Below are positions 1-12,710 of a stretch of 64,000 bases of DNA, piece after piece. A program made the position numbers and the translations under genes. The number at the start of each line of letters is the position of its first letter. Position 1 is the stretch's first letter. Below the pieces are notes generated by a model. It searched no databases and had not been told where the DNA came from. It was given only the letters and a program-made list of their open reading frames with translations. The DNA is from Cohnella nanjingensis (GTDB lineage: Bacteria; Bacillota; Bacilli; Paenibacillales; Paenibacillaceae): NCBI RefSeq assembly GCF_014212125.1, contig NZ_JACJVP010000023.1, positions 142,170 through 206,169 of the forward strand. Reading direction: 5' to 3'.

Positions 1-1317
1 GATCCACTCGAGGTCGGTCTCGGCCAGCATGCTGTGCGGCGTGCCGGCGGGAATGTGCAGCACGTCGCCCGCGCGAATCTGCTTGAACTGCTGATCCTTC
101 ACGAAGCGGCCCGTGCCGGAGACGATGGTCCAATACTCGTCCCGGTTCAAGTGCAGGTGATAGCTGAGGCTCTGTCCGGCACTTACCCGCACGGCGCGGG
201 TCGCGACCTCCTGGCCGCCCTCCAGCTGCTTGTAGTCCAGCACCCGGCAGTCGCCCCAGCGGCGCTCCTCGAACATCGGACGCTGCTCGATATGCTTCAG
301 CATCTCCTTGAGCTTCGGGCTCTTGGCTTTGTCCGCCACGAGGATGCCGTCGGGGCTCGCGGCCACGACGACGTCGGACAAGCCGATAACGGTGACCAGC
401 ATGTCGAGCTCGTTGACGACGTGCGTGTTGACCGATTGGTCGTCGACCAGGCCGCGGCCGATCACGTTCACGTTCATCTCCTCCGTCAGCGTGTTCCAGG
501 TGCCGAGGTCCTTCCAATAGCCGTCGTACGGCGTGACGACGATGTCGCGCAGCTTCTCGACCACTTCATAGTCGAAGCTGTTGATCGGCAGCCGATGATA
601 TTGCTTCAGCATCTCTTCGAATTGGATCGGGTACCCCTTGTCGATCAGCAATTGAATGACCGTATGCAGCCGGAACGCGAACACGCCGCAATTCCACAGC
701 GCGCCCTGCGCGATCAGCGTCTCCGCCGCCTCCTCCGTAGGCTTCTCTACGAATCTCGCGACTTCGCGGTAGCCGCCGCCGGACGGAGCGTCCGCCTGAA
801 ACGGCCGGACCGCCGCCGGCGACGCGTCCCGCGCGGGGATGATATAGCCGTATTTCGAGGAAGGATAGGTCGGCTTCACGCCGATCAGCGCCAGCTCCGC
901 CTCGGTGTCCCGGACGACCGCTTCGAGCTCCTTCACCTTCGCGAAGAAGTCCTGCTCCACGTAAGGATCGACCGGCAGCACCGCGACGACCTCGTTCAGA
1001 TCCGTCCCCACGATGGAGTACAGGTAAGCGGCCGTCAGCGCGATCGCGGGGAACGTGTCCCTGCGCTCCGGCTCGACGACGGCGAACAGGCTGTCCGGCA
1101 GCTGGTTGCCGACGAGCTCCGCCTGCTTGGCGCCGACCGCCACGAGCGTATCTCCCGCGAGCCCCGCGGCTTCGAGCTGCCGCCATACCCGCTGCACCAT
1201 CGATTCCATTTGGCCTTCGTCATTTTTCAGCACCTTCAGGAATTGCTTCGAACGCATATCGTTGGACAGCGGCCAGAGCCGCTTGCCCGATCCGCCGGAC
1301 ATCAGCACGATCTTCAT
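1..1317 (-). CDS. manC: Mannose-1-phosphate guanylyltransferase with C-terminal cupin (partial)
   Basis: Makes GDP-mannose from GTP and mannose-1-phosphate, the precursor for the gmd/fcl route to GDP-fucose. The N-terminus MKIVLMSGGSGKRLWPLS carries the nucleotidyltransferase loop (residues 7-18), and RRDTFPAIALTAAYL and PVDPYVEQD follow as in the family. The last visible part is a cupin (GQSLSYHLHLNRDEYW, then HIPAGTPHSM), the isomerase-type module of bifunctional ManC proteins. The gene runs off the left edge; 439 codons are visible, so only the extreme C-terminus is missing. The ATG follows AAGGAGG and overlaps the stop of the wcaF-like gene (ATGA), so it is the last visible gene of the galU operon. 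No phosphomannomutase gene is in the window. Confidence 0.93.
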   Translation of the reverse strand, partial: MKIVLMSGGSGKRLWPLSNDMRSKQFLKVLKNDEGQMESMVQRVWRQLEAAGLAGDTLVAVGAKQAELVGNQLPDSLFAVVEPERRDTFPAIALTAAYLYSIVGTDLNEVVAVLPVDPYVEQDFFAKVKELEAVVRDTEAELALIGVKPTYPSSKYGYIIPARDASPAAVRPFQADAPSGGGYREVARFVEKPTEEAAETLIAQGALWNCGVFAFRLHTVIQLLIDKGYPIQFEEMLKQYHRLPINSFDYEVVEKLRDIVVTPYDGYWKDLGTWNTLTEEMNVNVIGRGLVDDQSVNTHVVNELDMLVTVIGLSDVVVAASPDGILVADKAKSPKLKEMLKHIEQRPMFEERRWGDCRVLDYKQLEGGQEVATRAVRVSAGQSLSYHLHLNRDEYWTIVSGTGRFVKDQQFKQIRAGDVLHIPAGTPHSMLAETDLEWI

Positions 1318-1932
1318 CCCGGCACCGCCCTCCTTGCTTTCTCTTTGGCTTCTTCCAGCGATACGAAGGACGCGGCTTCCGCCGTTCCCGTCTTGCCCGC
1401 GTCCTCTTCCTCCAGCGGGAACCGCTGCTTCACGAACCGGGCCGGCGTCCCCGCATGAATCTCCGAGGCCGGGATATCCTGCAGCACCGTGCTTCTGGCC
1501 GCGACGACCCCCATCTCCCTTACGGTTACGCCCGGATAGACGAAGACATCGCTCGCGATCCACGCCCCGTCTTCGATGCGGATGGGCTTAACGATCAGCC
1601 GGAACGCGACATCGGTCGGGTCGTGGCTGCCCGTGCACAGATAGCTGTTCTGCGAGACGACGCAGTGATTGCCGATCCGGATCCGATCCAGGCTGTAGAG
1701 CTCCGCGTGATCGCCGATCCAGGAATGATCGCCGATGGCGACCTTCCAGGGGTAGGTGATTCGGGCCGTCGGGCGAATCTTGACGCCGGACCCGATCCGG
1801 GCGCCGAACAAGCGGAGCAGCCGGTTGCGGTAGTCGTACAGCGGCTGGGGCGACCAGCGGAACAGCGTCGCCTGCACGAGCCACCAGAGCAGGACGACCG
1901 CCCCGCCGCGGCCGCGCGAGTAGCCGGTCTGG

Positions 1933-5271
<3,339 letters not shown>

Positions 5272-5299
5272 GCATTCCTCACCTGTCCGTCGTAGTCAA

Positions 5300-5971
5300 T
5301 CAGAACGCGTTGCGGGATCGGACCATCACCCATAACGTGCGCGCGATGATCCGCAGGTCGTACCAGAAGCCGCGCTTGCGGATGTACGCCAGATCCAGCT
5401 CCACCATCTCTTCGAAGCCGACGGTGCTGCGCCCGCTCACCTGCCACAGTCCGGTGCAGCCGGGGACGACGGTCAACCGCTGAAAATCGCGCTCGCGATA
5501 CAGAGCCACTTCCCGCAGCAGCGGCGGTCTCGGCCCGACCAGGCTCATCTCGCCCCGGAGCACGTTGAAGAACTGAGGCAGCTCGTCGATGCTCGTCTTG
5601 CGGATGAACTTGCCGACGCGCGTGACGCGGGGGTCGTCCCGCATCTTGAACATCGCTCCGCTCACTTCGTTCGTCGCGGCCAGCTCTTGGAACAGCTCCT
5701 CCGCGTTCGTCACCATCGAGCGGAATTTGTACATCTTGAACATCCGGCCGTTCTTGCCGATCCGGGTCTGGCTGAAGAGGATCGGTCCGCGCGGATCTTC
5801 CAGCTTGATCATGAGCGCCGTGGCCAGCATGATCGGCGAGACCAGGACGATGCCGACCAAGACCATGACGATATCAAAAGCCCGCTTGCTCCACTCTGTC
5901 CGGTCCAGGGACGGTTCTTGGGCGCGCTGCCGCTGTACTTCCAACTCCAATTCGCGCAAGGGCATGCTCAT
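5300..5971 (-). CDS. Initiating sugar-phosphate transferase (polyprenyl-phosphate type)
   Basis: Starts the repeat unit by moving a sugar-1-phosphate from a UDP-sugar to undecaprenyl phosphate at the inner membrane face. This is the short 223-residue form without the multi-pass N-terminal domain of WbaP/WcaJ. One hydrophobic segment (about 31-52, IVMVLVGIVLVSPIML) precedes the catalytic domain: FSQTRIGKNGRMFKMYKFRSM, KTSIDELPQFFNVLRGEMSLVGPRPPL and PGCTGLWQVSGRS. With galU just upstream, glucose-1-phosphate or a UDP-glucose derivative is a reasonable donor guess, but the sequence does not fix the sugar. Confidence 0.93.
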   Translation of the reverse strand: MSMPLRELELEVQRQRAQEPSLDRTEWSKRAFDIVMVLVGIVLVSPIMLATALMIKLEDPRGPILFSQTRIGKNGRMFKMYKFRSMVTNAEELFQELAATNEVSGAMFKMRDDPRVTRVGKFIRKTSIDELPQFFNVLRGEMSLVGPRPPLLREVALYRERDFQRLTVVPGCTGLWQVSGRSTVGFEEMVELDLAYIRKRGFWYDLRIIARTLWVMVRSRNAF

Positions 5972-5983
5972 CGCCGTTCACCC

Positions 5984-6886
5984 CTACCCGACAACGTTGC
6001 GGTGATATTGCGACAACAGCTGTTCCATCTGACGGAGCAGCGGATTGCGCAGCTCCGCGTGATCCAGGGCGAACTCCAGCGACGTGAGGATGAAGCCGAG
6101 CTTCTCGCCGACGTCGTAGCGGACGCCTTCGAATTGATAAGCGTACACGTCCTCGACCTCGTTGAGCTTCTGGATGGCGTCGGTCAGCTGCACTTCGCCG
6201 CCCGCGCCGATATCCATCCGTTCCAGGAACTCGAAGATTCGCGGCGTCAAGACGTATCGGCCCATGATCGCCAAGTTCGAGGGCGCTTGCGCGCGTTCCG
6301 GCTTCTCCACGAAGTGGTTCACGCCGTACAGACGGCCCATCTGCTGATAGGGATCGATGATGCCGTACCGGTGAACGTCCTGGTCCGGTACCGTCTGAAC
6401 GCCCACGATCGAGCTCTGCGTGCGTTCGAATTGGTTCATGAGCTGACCGATGCAGGGAACCTCGGCCCGCACGATATCGTCGCCGAGCAGCACCGCGAAC
6501 GGCTCGTCGCCGATGAACTTGCGCGCGCACCATACGGCGTGCCCGAGGCCGCGCGGCTCTTTTTGCCGGATGTAGTGAATGTCGACCATCTTCGAAGGGT
6601 GCTGGACCTCCCGGAGCAGTTCCAGCTTGCCTTTGCCGAGCAGGTTCTGTTCCAGCTCGAACGCGGAATCGAAGTGGTCTTCGATGGCGCGTTTGCCTTT
6701 GCCGGTCACGATCAGAATGTCTTCGATTCCGGCCGCTACCGCTTCTTCCACGATGTACTGAATGGTGGGTTTGTCCACCAGCGGCAGCATTTCCTTCGGC
6801 ATCGCTTTGGTTGCCGGAAGGAAACGGGTTCCTAGCCCCGCAGCCGGGATGATCGCCTTGCGAACCTTGCGCATCTCCATCTCCAT
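5984..6886 (-). CDS. galU: UTP-glucose-1-phosphate uridylyltransferase
   Basis: Makes UDP-glucose, the substrate of Ugd and of initiating transferases. About 300 residues; [31 protein letters not shown] is the full GalU N-terminal signature, and [16 protein letters not shown] and FVEKPE follow. Start choice is ambiguous: an in-frame GTG at 6889 and ATGs at 6886, 6880 and 6874 repeat as GATGGAGATGGAGATG; 6886 sits best relative to AAGGGATAGG. It is the first gene after the palindrome-bearing promoter at about 7085, with a leader of roughly 170 nt, and heads the operon galU to manC. Confidence 0.96.
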   Translation of the reverse strand: MEMEMRKVRKAIIPAAGLGTRFLPATKAMPKEMLPLVDKPTIQYIVEEAVAAGIEDILIVTGKGKRAIEDHFDSAFELEQNLLGKGKLELLREVQHPSKMVDIHYIRQKEPRGLGHAVWCARKFIGDEPFAVLLGDDIVRAEVPCIGQLMNQFERTQSSIVGVQTVPDQDVHRYGIIDPYQQMGRLYGVNHFVEKPERAQAPSNLAIMGRYVLTPRIFEFLERMDIGAGGEVQLTDAIQKLNEVEDVYAYQFEGVRYDVGEKLGFILTSLEFALDHAELRNPLLRQMEQLLSQYHRNVVG

Positions 6887-7033
6887 CACCTATCCCTTGA
6901 ATGATTCTCGGAACTTTTATATACCTGAAGCGGCGCTTAACAAACGTTCGTCCCCGCGGGAATCGTCCGGAGGAGAATCGTCTGCGGCTCCGCTTGTTCC
7001 GCGATTATTGGATGGGACTCAAGTCACCCTATT

Positions 7034-7090
7034 GCTACACTATGTATCGAATACACTCCTTACAATAAGATACATTTTGTATCATGTCAA
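7034..7090 (-). promoter_or_regulatory. P1: galU operon promoter with paired GATAC operators
   Basis: On the minus strand TTGACA (7085-7090), a 17-bp spacer and TATTGT (7062-7067) form a sigma-A promoter pointing at galU. The spacer is filled by the perfect palindrome GATACATTTTGTATC (7069-7083). A second copy, GCTACACTATGTATC (7034-7048), lies 35 bp away centre to centre, just after the expected start point. The same arrangement recurs at four more promoters of this locus. Confidence 0.85.
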
Positions 7091-7251
7091 GCGTTTTTTC
7101 AAACGATATGCTCCATATTGTATTGAAATAACCGGGTTTGCCGGCAGCAACCGCATTCATTCGACAGCTGCGACAAAACGCGGATCGCCAACGCTTGAAC
7201 GCGCGAAGATAGGGCTCTCCGTCTATGCCCGGATTCCCGCCCGGTTCACCC

Positions 7252-7279
7252 AACAAAAAAACCTTCTTCGCGAAGGTCC
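7252..7279 (-). terminator. Terminator ending the 14-gene EPS operon
   Basis: Read on the minus strand, ACCTTC-GCGAA-GAAGGT forms a 6-bp stem followed by a run of Ts. It lies about 60 bp past the stop of the beta-helix gene and upstream of P1. The stretch 7091-7250 between them shows no supported gene. Confidence 0.75.
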
Positions 7280-7338
7280 CCTTGCCCGGCATGCCGCGGT
7301 CTATTCGTCAACCCGGCGCGTCATTCGCCTCATGGACG

Positions 7339-8847
7339 CTAGGCCTTGCAGGATACTTGCTCGCTGGACATCGTGCCTGTCGTGACGTTGCGGTCGAAGA
7401 CGAGCCGGGCGCACGTTCCGGTGACCTCGTAAGACCGCTCCACGCGCGCCGGATTCCTCGTCTCGACGGACTCGTTGTTCACGACCGTCGCATCGTCGCA
7501 ATTCTGGAGCAGCAGATTGTCGACGTTCGGCCGCGCATCGGCATTGTTGTCCTGTAAGCGGTTGCCCCAAATCACGAGCCGATGCCCGTTCGTCGCCACG
7601 AGGCCATACTCGCCGTTCTCCTCGAACCGGTTGTTCGTCACCGTGCAGCCGTCGGCTTGCAGGTCGAGTCCGGAGCCCCGGCTCTTCGCGACCGTGTTGT
7701 CGTGGATCAGCGTCTCGTCGGCCGTCACGCTTAAGCCCCGCCCGGCGCTCTCCGTCACGCTGTTGCCGATGATGGACACTTCGCTCGCCCCCTTCGCGAT
7801 CTCGATGCCGAACGGATTGCCCACCTTGGCATTGCGGGAGCCCGCGCGCGTCACGCGATTGCCCCGGACGAGGGTCCGGCTCGCGGGGAACGTATCGTAG
7901 TGGGTATCCTGCACGACGAGGATGCCGCTGGACGACGTGTCTTCGATCGCGTTGTCGAGGATGTCGACCTGATTGCCGCCCGCATGGGCGATTCCCCGCG
8001 ACGCCGACTGCGCGATCTTGTTCCCCTTGATCGTGATCCGTTCGCAGGCCAGGCCCTGCTGCTTGTAGCTCACCACGGCGATCGCGTCGTCGCCCGTGCC
8101 GGACAGCGTATTGTTCTCGATCAGAATATCCGTAGAACCGCCCGTAATATGGATGCCGTCCGCCAGCGTATCGCGGATCGTATTGTTCCGGATGATGCCG
8201 TTGCGCACCTGCCCCCGGACCATGATCCCTTTGGCGTTGCCCAGCACCTTCTCGATGAGGAATTCGGACGCCTTCGTCGAGACGTAGATGCCTTCGTCCT
8301 GATCGTTGCGCACGCCGCCCTTCGCCCCTAGCGAGATCTGCAGATTGCGGACGCCGTTGCGGACGCCGCCGCGGATCTCGACGACCCGCAGCGGATGCTT
8401 CGTCATGCGCAGTTCCGCTTCCCATCCGACGCCTTCGAGCACGACGTTGTTCTTCTTCAGCACGATGGTATTGCTTACGAGATAGACGCCCTTAGGCAGG
8501 TAGACGACGCCCCCGCCGCTCGCGCCCGCCTTGTCGACCGCAGCTTGGATGGCCGCCGTATCGTCGGCTTTGCCGTTGCCTCTGGCCCCGTATGCGGTCA
8601 CGACGAACTTCTGGGCGGTCTTGTCGTCCACGGAGACGACCGGCAGCGCGTTCGGCTGGATGCGCGAGAGGTCCGGTGCGTACGAGAGCTGCTCCCGCCC
8701 CTCCCCGGGGGAGAGACGGGAGCGATCGAAGTAGGCGTAAGCCGCGGCCGCCGCGGCGGCGATCGCGAGGAAGGCCAGCGTCCCGTAGAGATACGCGCTC
8801 CAGGCCGTTCGTCCGCTTCGCAGGGATCTTCCTTGACGGAGGTTCAT
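7339..8847 (-). CDS. Membrane-anchored right-handed beta-helix (NosD/pectate-lyase-like) protein
   Basis: Predicted polysaccharide-interacting protein of about 502 residues. A single N-terminal hydrophobic segment (AYLYGTLAFLAIAAAAAAAY) anchors or exports it. FVVTAYGARGNGKADDTAAIQAAVDKA is the usual opening of pectate-lyase-3 folds, followed by many beta-helix turns such as NNTIRDTLADGIHI, GNKIAQSASRGIAHAG and NNRFEENGEYGLV. Proteins of this shape at the end of Wzx/Wzy operons may be lyases, epimerases or modifying enzymes. No catalytic residue set could be assigned by eye, so activity is open. The ATG at 8847 begins 2 nt after the wzx stop and has AAGGG upstream. Confidence 0.8.
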   Translation of the reverse strand: MNLRQGRSLRSGRTAWSAYLYGTLAFLAIAAAAAAAYAYFDRSRLSPGEGREQLSYAPDLSRIQPNALPVVSVDDKTAQKFVVTAYGARGNGKADDTAAIQAAVDKAGASGGGVVYLPKGVYLVSNTIVLKKNNVVLEGVGWEAELRMTKHPLRVVEIRGGVRNGVRNLQISLGAKGGVRNDQDEGIYVSTKASEFLIEKVLGNAKGIMVRGQVRNGIIRNNTIRDTLADGIHITGGSTDILIENNTLSGTGDDAIAVVSYKQQGLACERITIKGNKIAQSASRGIAHAGGNQVDILDNAIEDTSSSGILVVQDTHYDTFPASRTLVRGNRVTRAGSRNAKVGNPFGIEIAKGASEVSIIGNSVTESAGRGLSVTADETLIHDNTVAKSRGSGLDLQADGCTVTNNRFEENGEYGLVATNGHRLVIWGNRLQDNNADARPNVDNLLLQNCDDATVVNNESVETRNPARVERSYEVTGTCARLVFDRNVTTGTMSSEQVSCKA

Positions 8848-8849
8848 GG

Positions 8850-10316
8850 TCACGTCCCTTTCTTGAATGGCCTGGCGCGCAGCCGCTGCTTGACGTCCTG
8901 GACCAAGCTGCGGTTAAAGCCGTAGATCAAGGCCCCGTACAGAACCACCCCGAAGGCCAGCTGCAGGGCGACGATGAGCAGATCGGAATCGAGGCGGCTC
9001 ACCGCCGCGCCGAGCGCGAATACCCCGATCGCCATCAGCGTGCTGTAGAGGACGCCGGGCATCATGCTGCGGCAGTATGCCGCGAAGCAATTCCCGATGG
9101 CGATTCGGATCGACTGGTAATAGTTCACCAGCACGATCAACGCTTGCGCGATCAAGTAAGCGTAGGCGACGCCGAGCGCGCCGTTCAGCCGGGCGCCCAG
9201 CCACAGGGACGGCAACAGAATCGCGAAGCACAGGATCGAATAGTAGAATCGCGTGTTCGCCCGGCCGATCGCGAGGAGCAGGCTGTGCGTCGGGATGACC
9301 GCGGAGCGGACCAGGAACATGATGGCGAGAATCTGAACCATCAGAATGCTGTCCGTCCATTGCTTGCCGAAGGCGAACGGAACGAGATACGGCGCCGTCA
9401 CCGCCAATCCCAGATAGATCGGACCCGTCACGTAGCTGATCATCTCCGTGATCTGCAGATAGCCCTTGCGGAGCAGCGAGGATTGGTCTTGGATCTTCGC
9501 GAGCAGCGGCAGAGAGATCTGGGAGACGAGCGGGCTCAGCTTCTGCATCGGCATGATGCACAGCTGGTAGGCGAACGTATAGTAGCCCAGCTTCTCCGCG
9601 CCGATCATCGGCCCCAGGATGAGATAGTCGATATTGGTCATGAACGACTGAATCATGCCCGACCCCATCTGATAGACCCCGAAGCTGAGATACCCTTTGA
9701 GATCCTCCATGCGCAAGCGCAAGCCCGGCGGCCAGATGCGCCACCCCGCGACCGCGAGGCACAGCGCCTTGAACAGGGCGTTCGCCAAGTAGGATCCGAC
9801 GAGCGCGTAGACGCCGAAGCCCAGGTAGGCGCCGATGAAGACGGTCGCGAAGCCTACGGCGTAGGAGGCGATGTCCACCTTGGCCAAATACGCGAAGCGC
9901 AGCTCCTTTTGGAAGAGCACCTGGAACTGCTGCCCGATCGCGGGGAAGAAGCAGAGCAGCGCCATCCACCTCATGGGGCCGACCAGCTGAGGCTCCTGAT
10001 AGTAATAGGCCGCGACGGGAGCGAGCAGCCACACCGCGAGGGCGATCGCCGCGCCTGCGCCCAGGTTCAGCAGATACAGGCTGGAGAGCTCGTTCTTCGT
10101 CACGCGCTGACGATGGATGATGGCGTTGGAGATCCCGAAGTCGCTCATCGCGATCGCGACCATGACGACGACCATGATCATGCTGATGAGTCCGTAGTCT
10201 TCCGGAGAGAGCATCCGGGAGATCGTCACCACTTGGGCCAGCTGAATGACGGTGGAGACCGCCGTGGCGAGACTCGACCACTTGGCCGCGTTTATTCCTC
10301 GTACTCTTAACGACAT
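8850..10316 (-). CDS. wzx: Lipid-linked repeat-unit flippase, Wzx/WzxC type
   Basis: Integral membrane transporter of 488 residues in the MATE/MOP superfamily, expected to flip the undecaprenyl-linked repeat unit to the outer face. The N-terminus KWSSLATAVSTVIQLAQVVTISRMLSPEDYGLISMI is characteristic of the WzxC/TuaB-like branch, and hydrophobic segments cover the length (e.g. VAAYYYQEP, IVLVNYYQSIRIAIGN). It pairs with the Wzy-like polymerase and Wzz-like regulator of the same operon, defining a Wzx/Wzy pathway. GAGGG precedes the ATG. Confidence 0.92.
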   Translation of the reverse strand: MSLRVRGINAAKWSSLATAVSTVIQLAQVVTISRMLSPEDYGLISMIMVVVMVAIAMSDFGISNAIIHRQRVTKNELSSLYLLNLGAGAAIALAVWLLAPVAAYYYQEPQLVGPMRWMALLCFFPAIGQQFQVLFQKELRFAYLAKVDIASYAVGFATVFIGAYLGFGVYALVGSYLANALFKALCLAVAGWRIWPPGLRLRMEDLKGYLSFGVYQMGSGMIQSFMTNIDYLILGPMIGAEKLGYYTFAYQLCIMPMQKLSPLVSQISLPLLAKIQDQSSLLRKGYLQITEMISYVTGPIYLGLAVTAPYLVPFAFGKQWTDSILMVQILAIMFLVRSAVIPTHSLLLAIGRANTRFYYSILCFAILLPSLWLGARLNGALGVAYAYLIAQALIVLVNYYQSIRIAIGNCFAAYCRSMMPGVLYSTLMAIGVFALGAAVSRLDSDLLIVALQLAFGVVLYGALIYGFNRSLVQDVKQRLRARPFKKGT

Positions 10317-10374
10317 AGGCTACCCTCATTCTTCATCCGCGATCGCGGAGCCCGGAATTCCCGGACGCCGGAAG

Positions 10375-11646
10375 TCAGATGATTTTCTTCTTGATATAGA
10401 GGAACAGCGGATGGGGGATGAGATCCTTGAGCGTCTTCATGACGCTTCGCTTCTTCTTGAACGCCGGCAGGTCCAGCCGCTGCAGCCATTCGAAGAACGC
10501 CCGGTCCTCCTCGCGGAGGGACGCCCGGTTCGCGATGCCGCGGTCGCGGATCTCGGACCAATACTCCACCCGGAGAGCGTTGGACGGCAGCCACTGCGGA
10601 AGCTGCTCCCTTAAGTAGACAAAGGTATCTTCGCGCACCGGGAACCCGGCCTCCCGCGGATCGATCCCTTCGGCGGCGAGCGCGGACGCCGTCCGGAGGC
10701 ACTTCTCGCAGCGGCAGCAGTTGCCGTACGACTGATTCGACCAGCAGACGCGGATATTCAACTTTTGGCCGGTCGCGCGGATGTAATCCGCGATCAAGCC
10801 GACCTTGTCCTGGCGGGTCAGCTCCTCCCCTTCGAGCTGCACCCGCGTCCCGGCCCACTGAATCCGGTTGTTGATCATCGTGTTCGAGCCGTCCGGGATC
10901 GCCTCCGCCAGCTTCGGGGGCAGCGCCGACGGGACGTACAGCCGGCGAATGCCGAGCCGGTAGGCGAGCGGCGCGCACAGGCCGACCATGCCGATGCCGT
11001 GCTGGATGCCCGGCCACCAGCCGTGCGTGAAACGCCCGTAGTTGAAGGCGATCAGCTCCTCGTTCAGGAACGTGCGGAGGCTCGACTTGACGAACAGGCT
11101 CTCGATGCCGTTCAACCGTCCGAACATCTCGTTGTACCATTGGACCTCGTGCCAGATCTGCGGATAGCCGAAGCCGATATCTCCGCCCCAGATGGTGATG
11201 AAGTACGGTTTCTCATCCTTCTTGCGAATGAAGGTGCCGAGCGAGTCGACGCCTCCGCTGAAGAAAGCCGCCGAACGCTCGGGCGACTCGGGCGCCGGAT
11301 CGTCCGTCAATTGCCCCACGTGAAGCTCCCCGCCGAACCTCAGACGGGGATACAGCTTCGCGAACGAGGCCCTCGCCTGCCGGAGGCTCTCGTAGAATCC
11401 CCGGTCGAGCCGCTCCACGTAGACGTCCGCTCCCGCGATCCAGGCGACCGGGCAGAGATTCGCCAGCAAGGGGATGACCAGAATGCCTTCGGGCACGCCG
11501 ACGATATCGCGGTCGTACTCGACGAAGAACGGCTCTCCCGAGAAGAACCGGCTGACCTTGGCGCCGTAGGCGACTTCGTATTGAATCCTGCGATGGGCTG
11601 AGACCTCGACTTTGCGGACTTCGATCCGGTAATCTGCCGTCGTCAT
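10375..11646 (-). CDS. PP-loop (ATP pyrophosphatase) enzyme with QueC-like zinc site
   Basis: A 423-residue soluble protein whose family I cannot name. SGGVDS at residues 130-135 is the PP-loop that adenylates carboxyls or carbonyls in QueC, asparagine synthetase and sugar-amidating enzymes. The C-terminal half has four cysteines, C301-x8-C310-x2-C313-x2-C316 (GNCCRCEKCLRTASA), the same spacing as the zinc site I recall in QueC (preQ0 synthase). The first 120 residues match nothing I recognise. ATG at 11646 follows AGGAGG; longer readings lack that support. Being inside the EPS operon, it more likely modifies a sugar, for example amidating glucuronate, than takes part in queuosine synthesis. 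That role is inference. Confidence 0.75.
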   Translation of the reverse strand: MTTADYRIEVRKVEVSAHRRIQYEVAYGAKVSRFFSGEPFFVEYDRDIVGVPEGILVIPLLANLCPVAWIAGADVYVERLDRGFYESLRQARASFAKLYPRLRFGGELHVGQLTDDPAPESPERSAAFFSGGVDSLGTFIRKKDEKPYFITIWGGDIGFGYPQIWHEVQWYNEMFGRLNGIESLFVKSSLRTFLNEELIAFNYGRFTHGWWPGIQHGIGMVGLCAPLAYRLGIRRLYVPSALPPKLAEAIPDGSNTMINNRIQWAGTRVQLEGEELTRQDKVGLIADYIRATGQKLNIRVCWSNQSYGNCCRCEKCLRTASALAAEGIDPREAGFPVREDTFVYLREQLPQWLPSNALRVEYWSEIRDRGIANRASLREEDRAFFEWLQRLDLPAFKKKRSVMKTLKDLIPHPLFLYIKKKII

Positions 11647-11666
11647 GCGTATCCCTCCTATGAGAT

Positions 11667-12710
11667 TCAAACCGGAAGCGATGGCTTCCCGCTCCCGCTC
11701 TTCCCGATGGCGAACCCGAAGTAGCGGTTCGCGACGTACACCAGCGGACTGGCGACGAGCAGCACCCCGGCGGCATAGGCGATCGCCCACGCGGCCGTTC
11801 GGGTATCCGCCAGCGCCAGATGCAAGACGTAGACCACGATCGCTTTGACGAAGGACAGCAGGAGCATATGCGTCGCCATGATGAACAGCGAGTTCTCCCC
11901 CAGGAACCGCAGCGCGCCCGACCGGCGAACGAACTGCGCCAGGAGGAACAGGGCCGCTACCCCGGCGAACGCCGCCAGATAGAAGTAGACATAGTTGCCG
12001 TAGCGGTTCAGGTTCATGTCGACTCTCCCGTTGGCCTCGCTGAGGAAATACCCGGCCAGCGCGCAGGCGGCCAGCGCGGCCGCCCGCACGGGCGCGGCGG
12101 AGAACGCGTCAAGCGAATGCGCGTGGCGCTTGGCCAAGTGGCCGATGCCGTAGAAGACGATCGCCGTTAGCGCCACGTCCGCGCCCCAAGGCAGGCGAAC
12201 CGGCATGTACAAGCTGTCGAGATAGCCGGCGGCCGACAGCGCGAGGAGCGCAAGCCACAGATAGCGCTCCCGGCGGATAAGCTTGGATAGGCCGAAAAAT
12301 CCGATCTCGACGAGGAACAGGCACGGGAGGAACCAGAGCGGCGTATTGAAGATCAGCCAATGCCCGTGTCCGTTCGCGTAGAAGATACCGAGCAGCGGTT
12401 GCAGCAGCGGAATGTCCAGATCGGCGTCGGCCCCGAACTTTCGGCCCGCTCCCAGCCAGAACCCGTAACTCAGGACGGCGAAGACGAGATAGGGGACGAG
12501 CAGCGACTTCGTTTTTCTCGCCGCATACGTCTTGAAGTCGTACTTCCCGGCCGTGAACAAATAGCCCGAGATGACGAAGAAGAGCGGCATATGGAACGAG
12601 AAGACGTAATTCGTCGCCGCGCGGGACGTGGAGCCCGTATGGCCCAGGACGACGAGGAGAATGCCGATTCCTTTGGCGACGTCCAGCCAGTCAATGCGTC
12701 TTGGCGGCAT
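11667..12710 (-). CDS. Membrane acyltransferase (acyltransferase-3 family)
   Basis: Polytopic O-acyltransferase of 347 residues, probably acetylating or succinylating the polymer. The N-terminus RIDWLDVAKGIGILLVVLGHT with the catalytic His of the family, and FSFHMPLFFVISGYLF, are typical of the OafA/WecH-like clan. About ten hydrophobic segments follow. It overlaps the Wzy gene by 20 bp and precedes the PP-loop gene by 20 bp. It is the second predicted acyltransferase of the locus beside the WcaF-like protein, so at least two acyl decorations are likely. Confidence 0.88.
   Translation of the reverse strand: MPPRRIDWLDVAKGIGILLVVLGHTGSTSRAATNYVFSFHMPLFFVISGYLFTAGKYDFKTYAARKTKSLLVPYLVFAVLSYGFWLGAGRKFGADADLDIPLLQPLLGIFYANGHGHWLIFNTPLWFLPCLFLVEIGFFGLSKLIRRERYLWLALLALSAAGYLDSLYMPVRLPWGADVALTAIVFYGIGHLAKRHAHSLDAFSAAPVRAAALAACALAGYFLSEANGRVDMNLNRYGNYVYFYLAAFAGVAALFLLAQFVRRSGALRFLGENSLFIMATHMLLLSFVKAIVVYVLHLALADTRTAAWAIAYAAGVLLVASPLVYVANRYFGFAIGKSGSGKPSLPV

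Noticed and set aside
6886..7060. c-di-GMP riboswitch in EPS leaders
   Set aside because: The PilZ-like neighbour prompted a look at the galU and 14-gene operon leaders, but no GEMM-like core could be recognised by eye.
7035..7292. 85-codon minus-strand ORF between the beta-helix gene and galU
   Set aside because: It spans a terminator and promoter P1 with its operators; no domain recognised.
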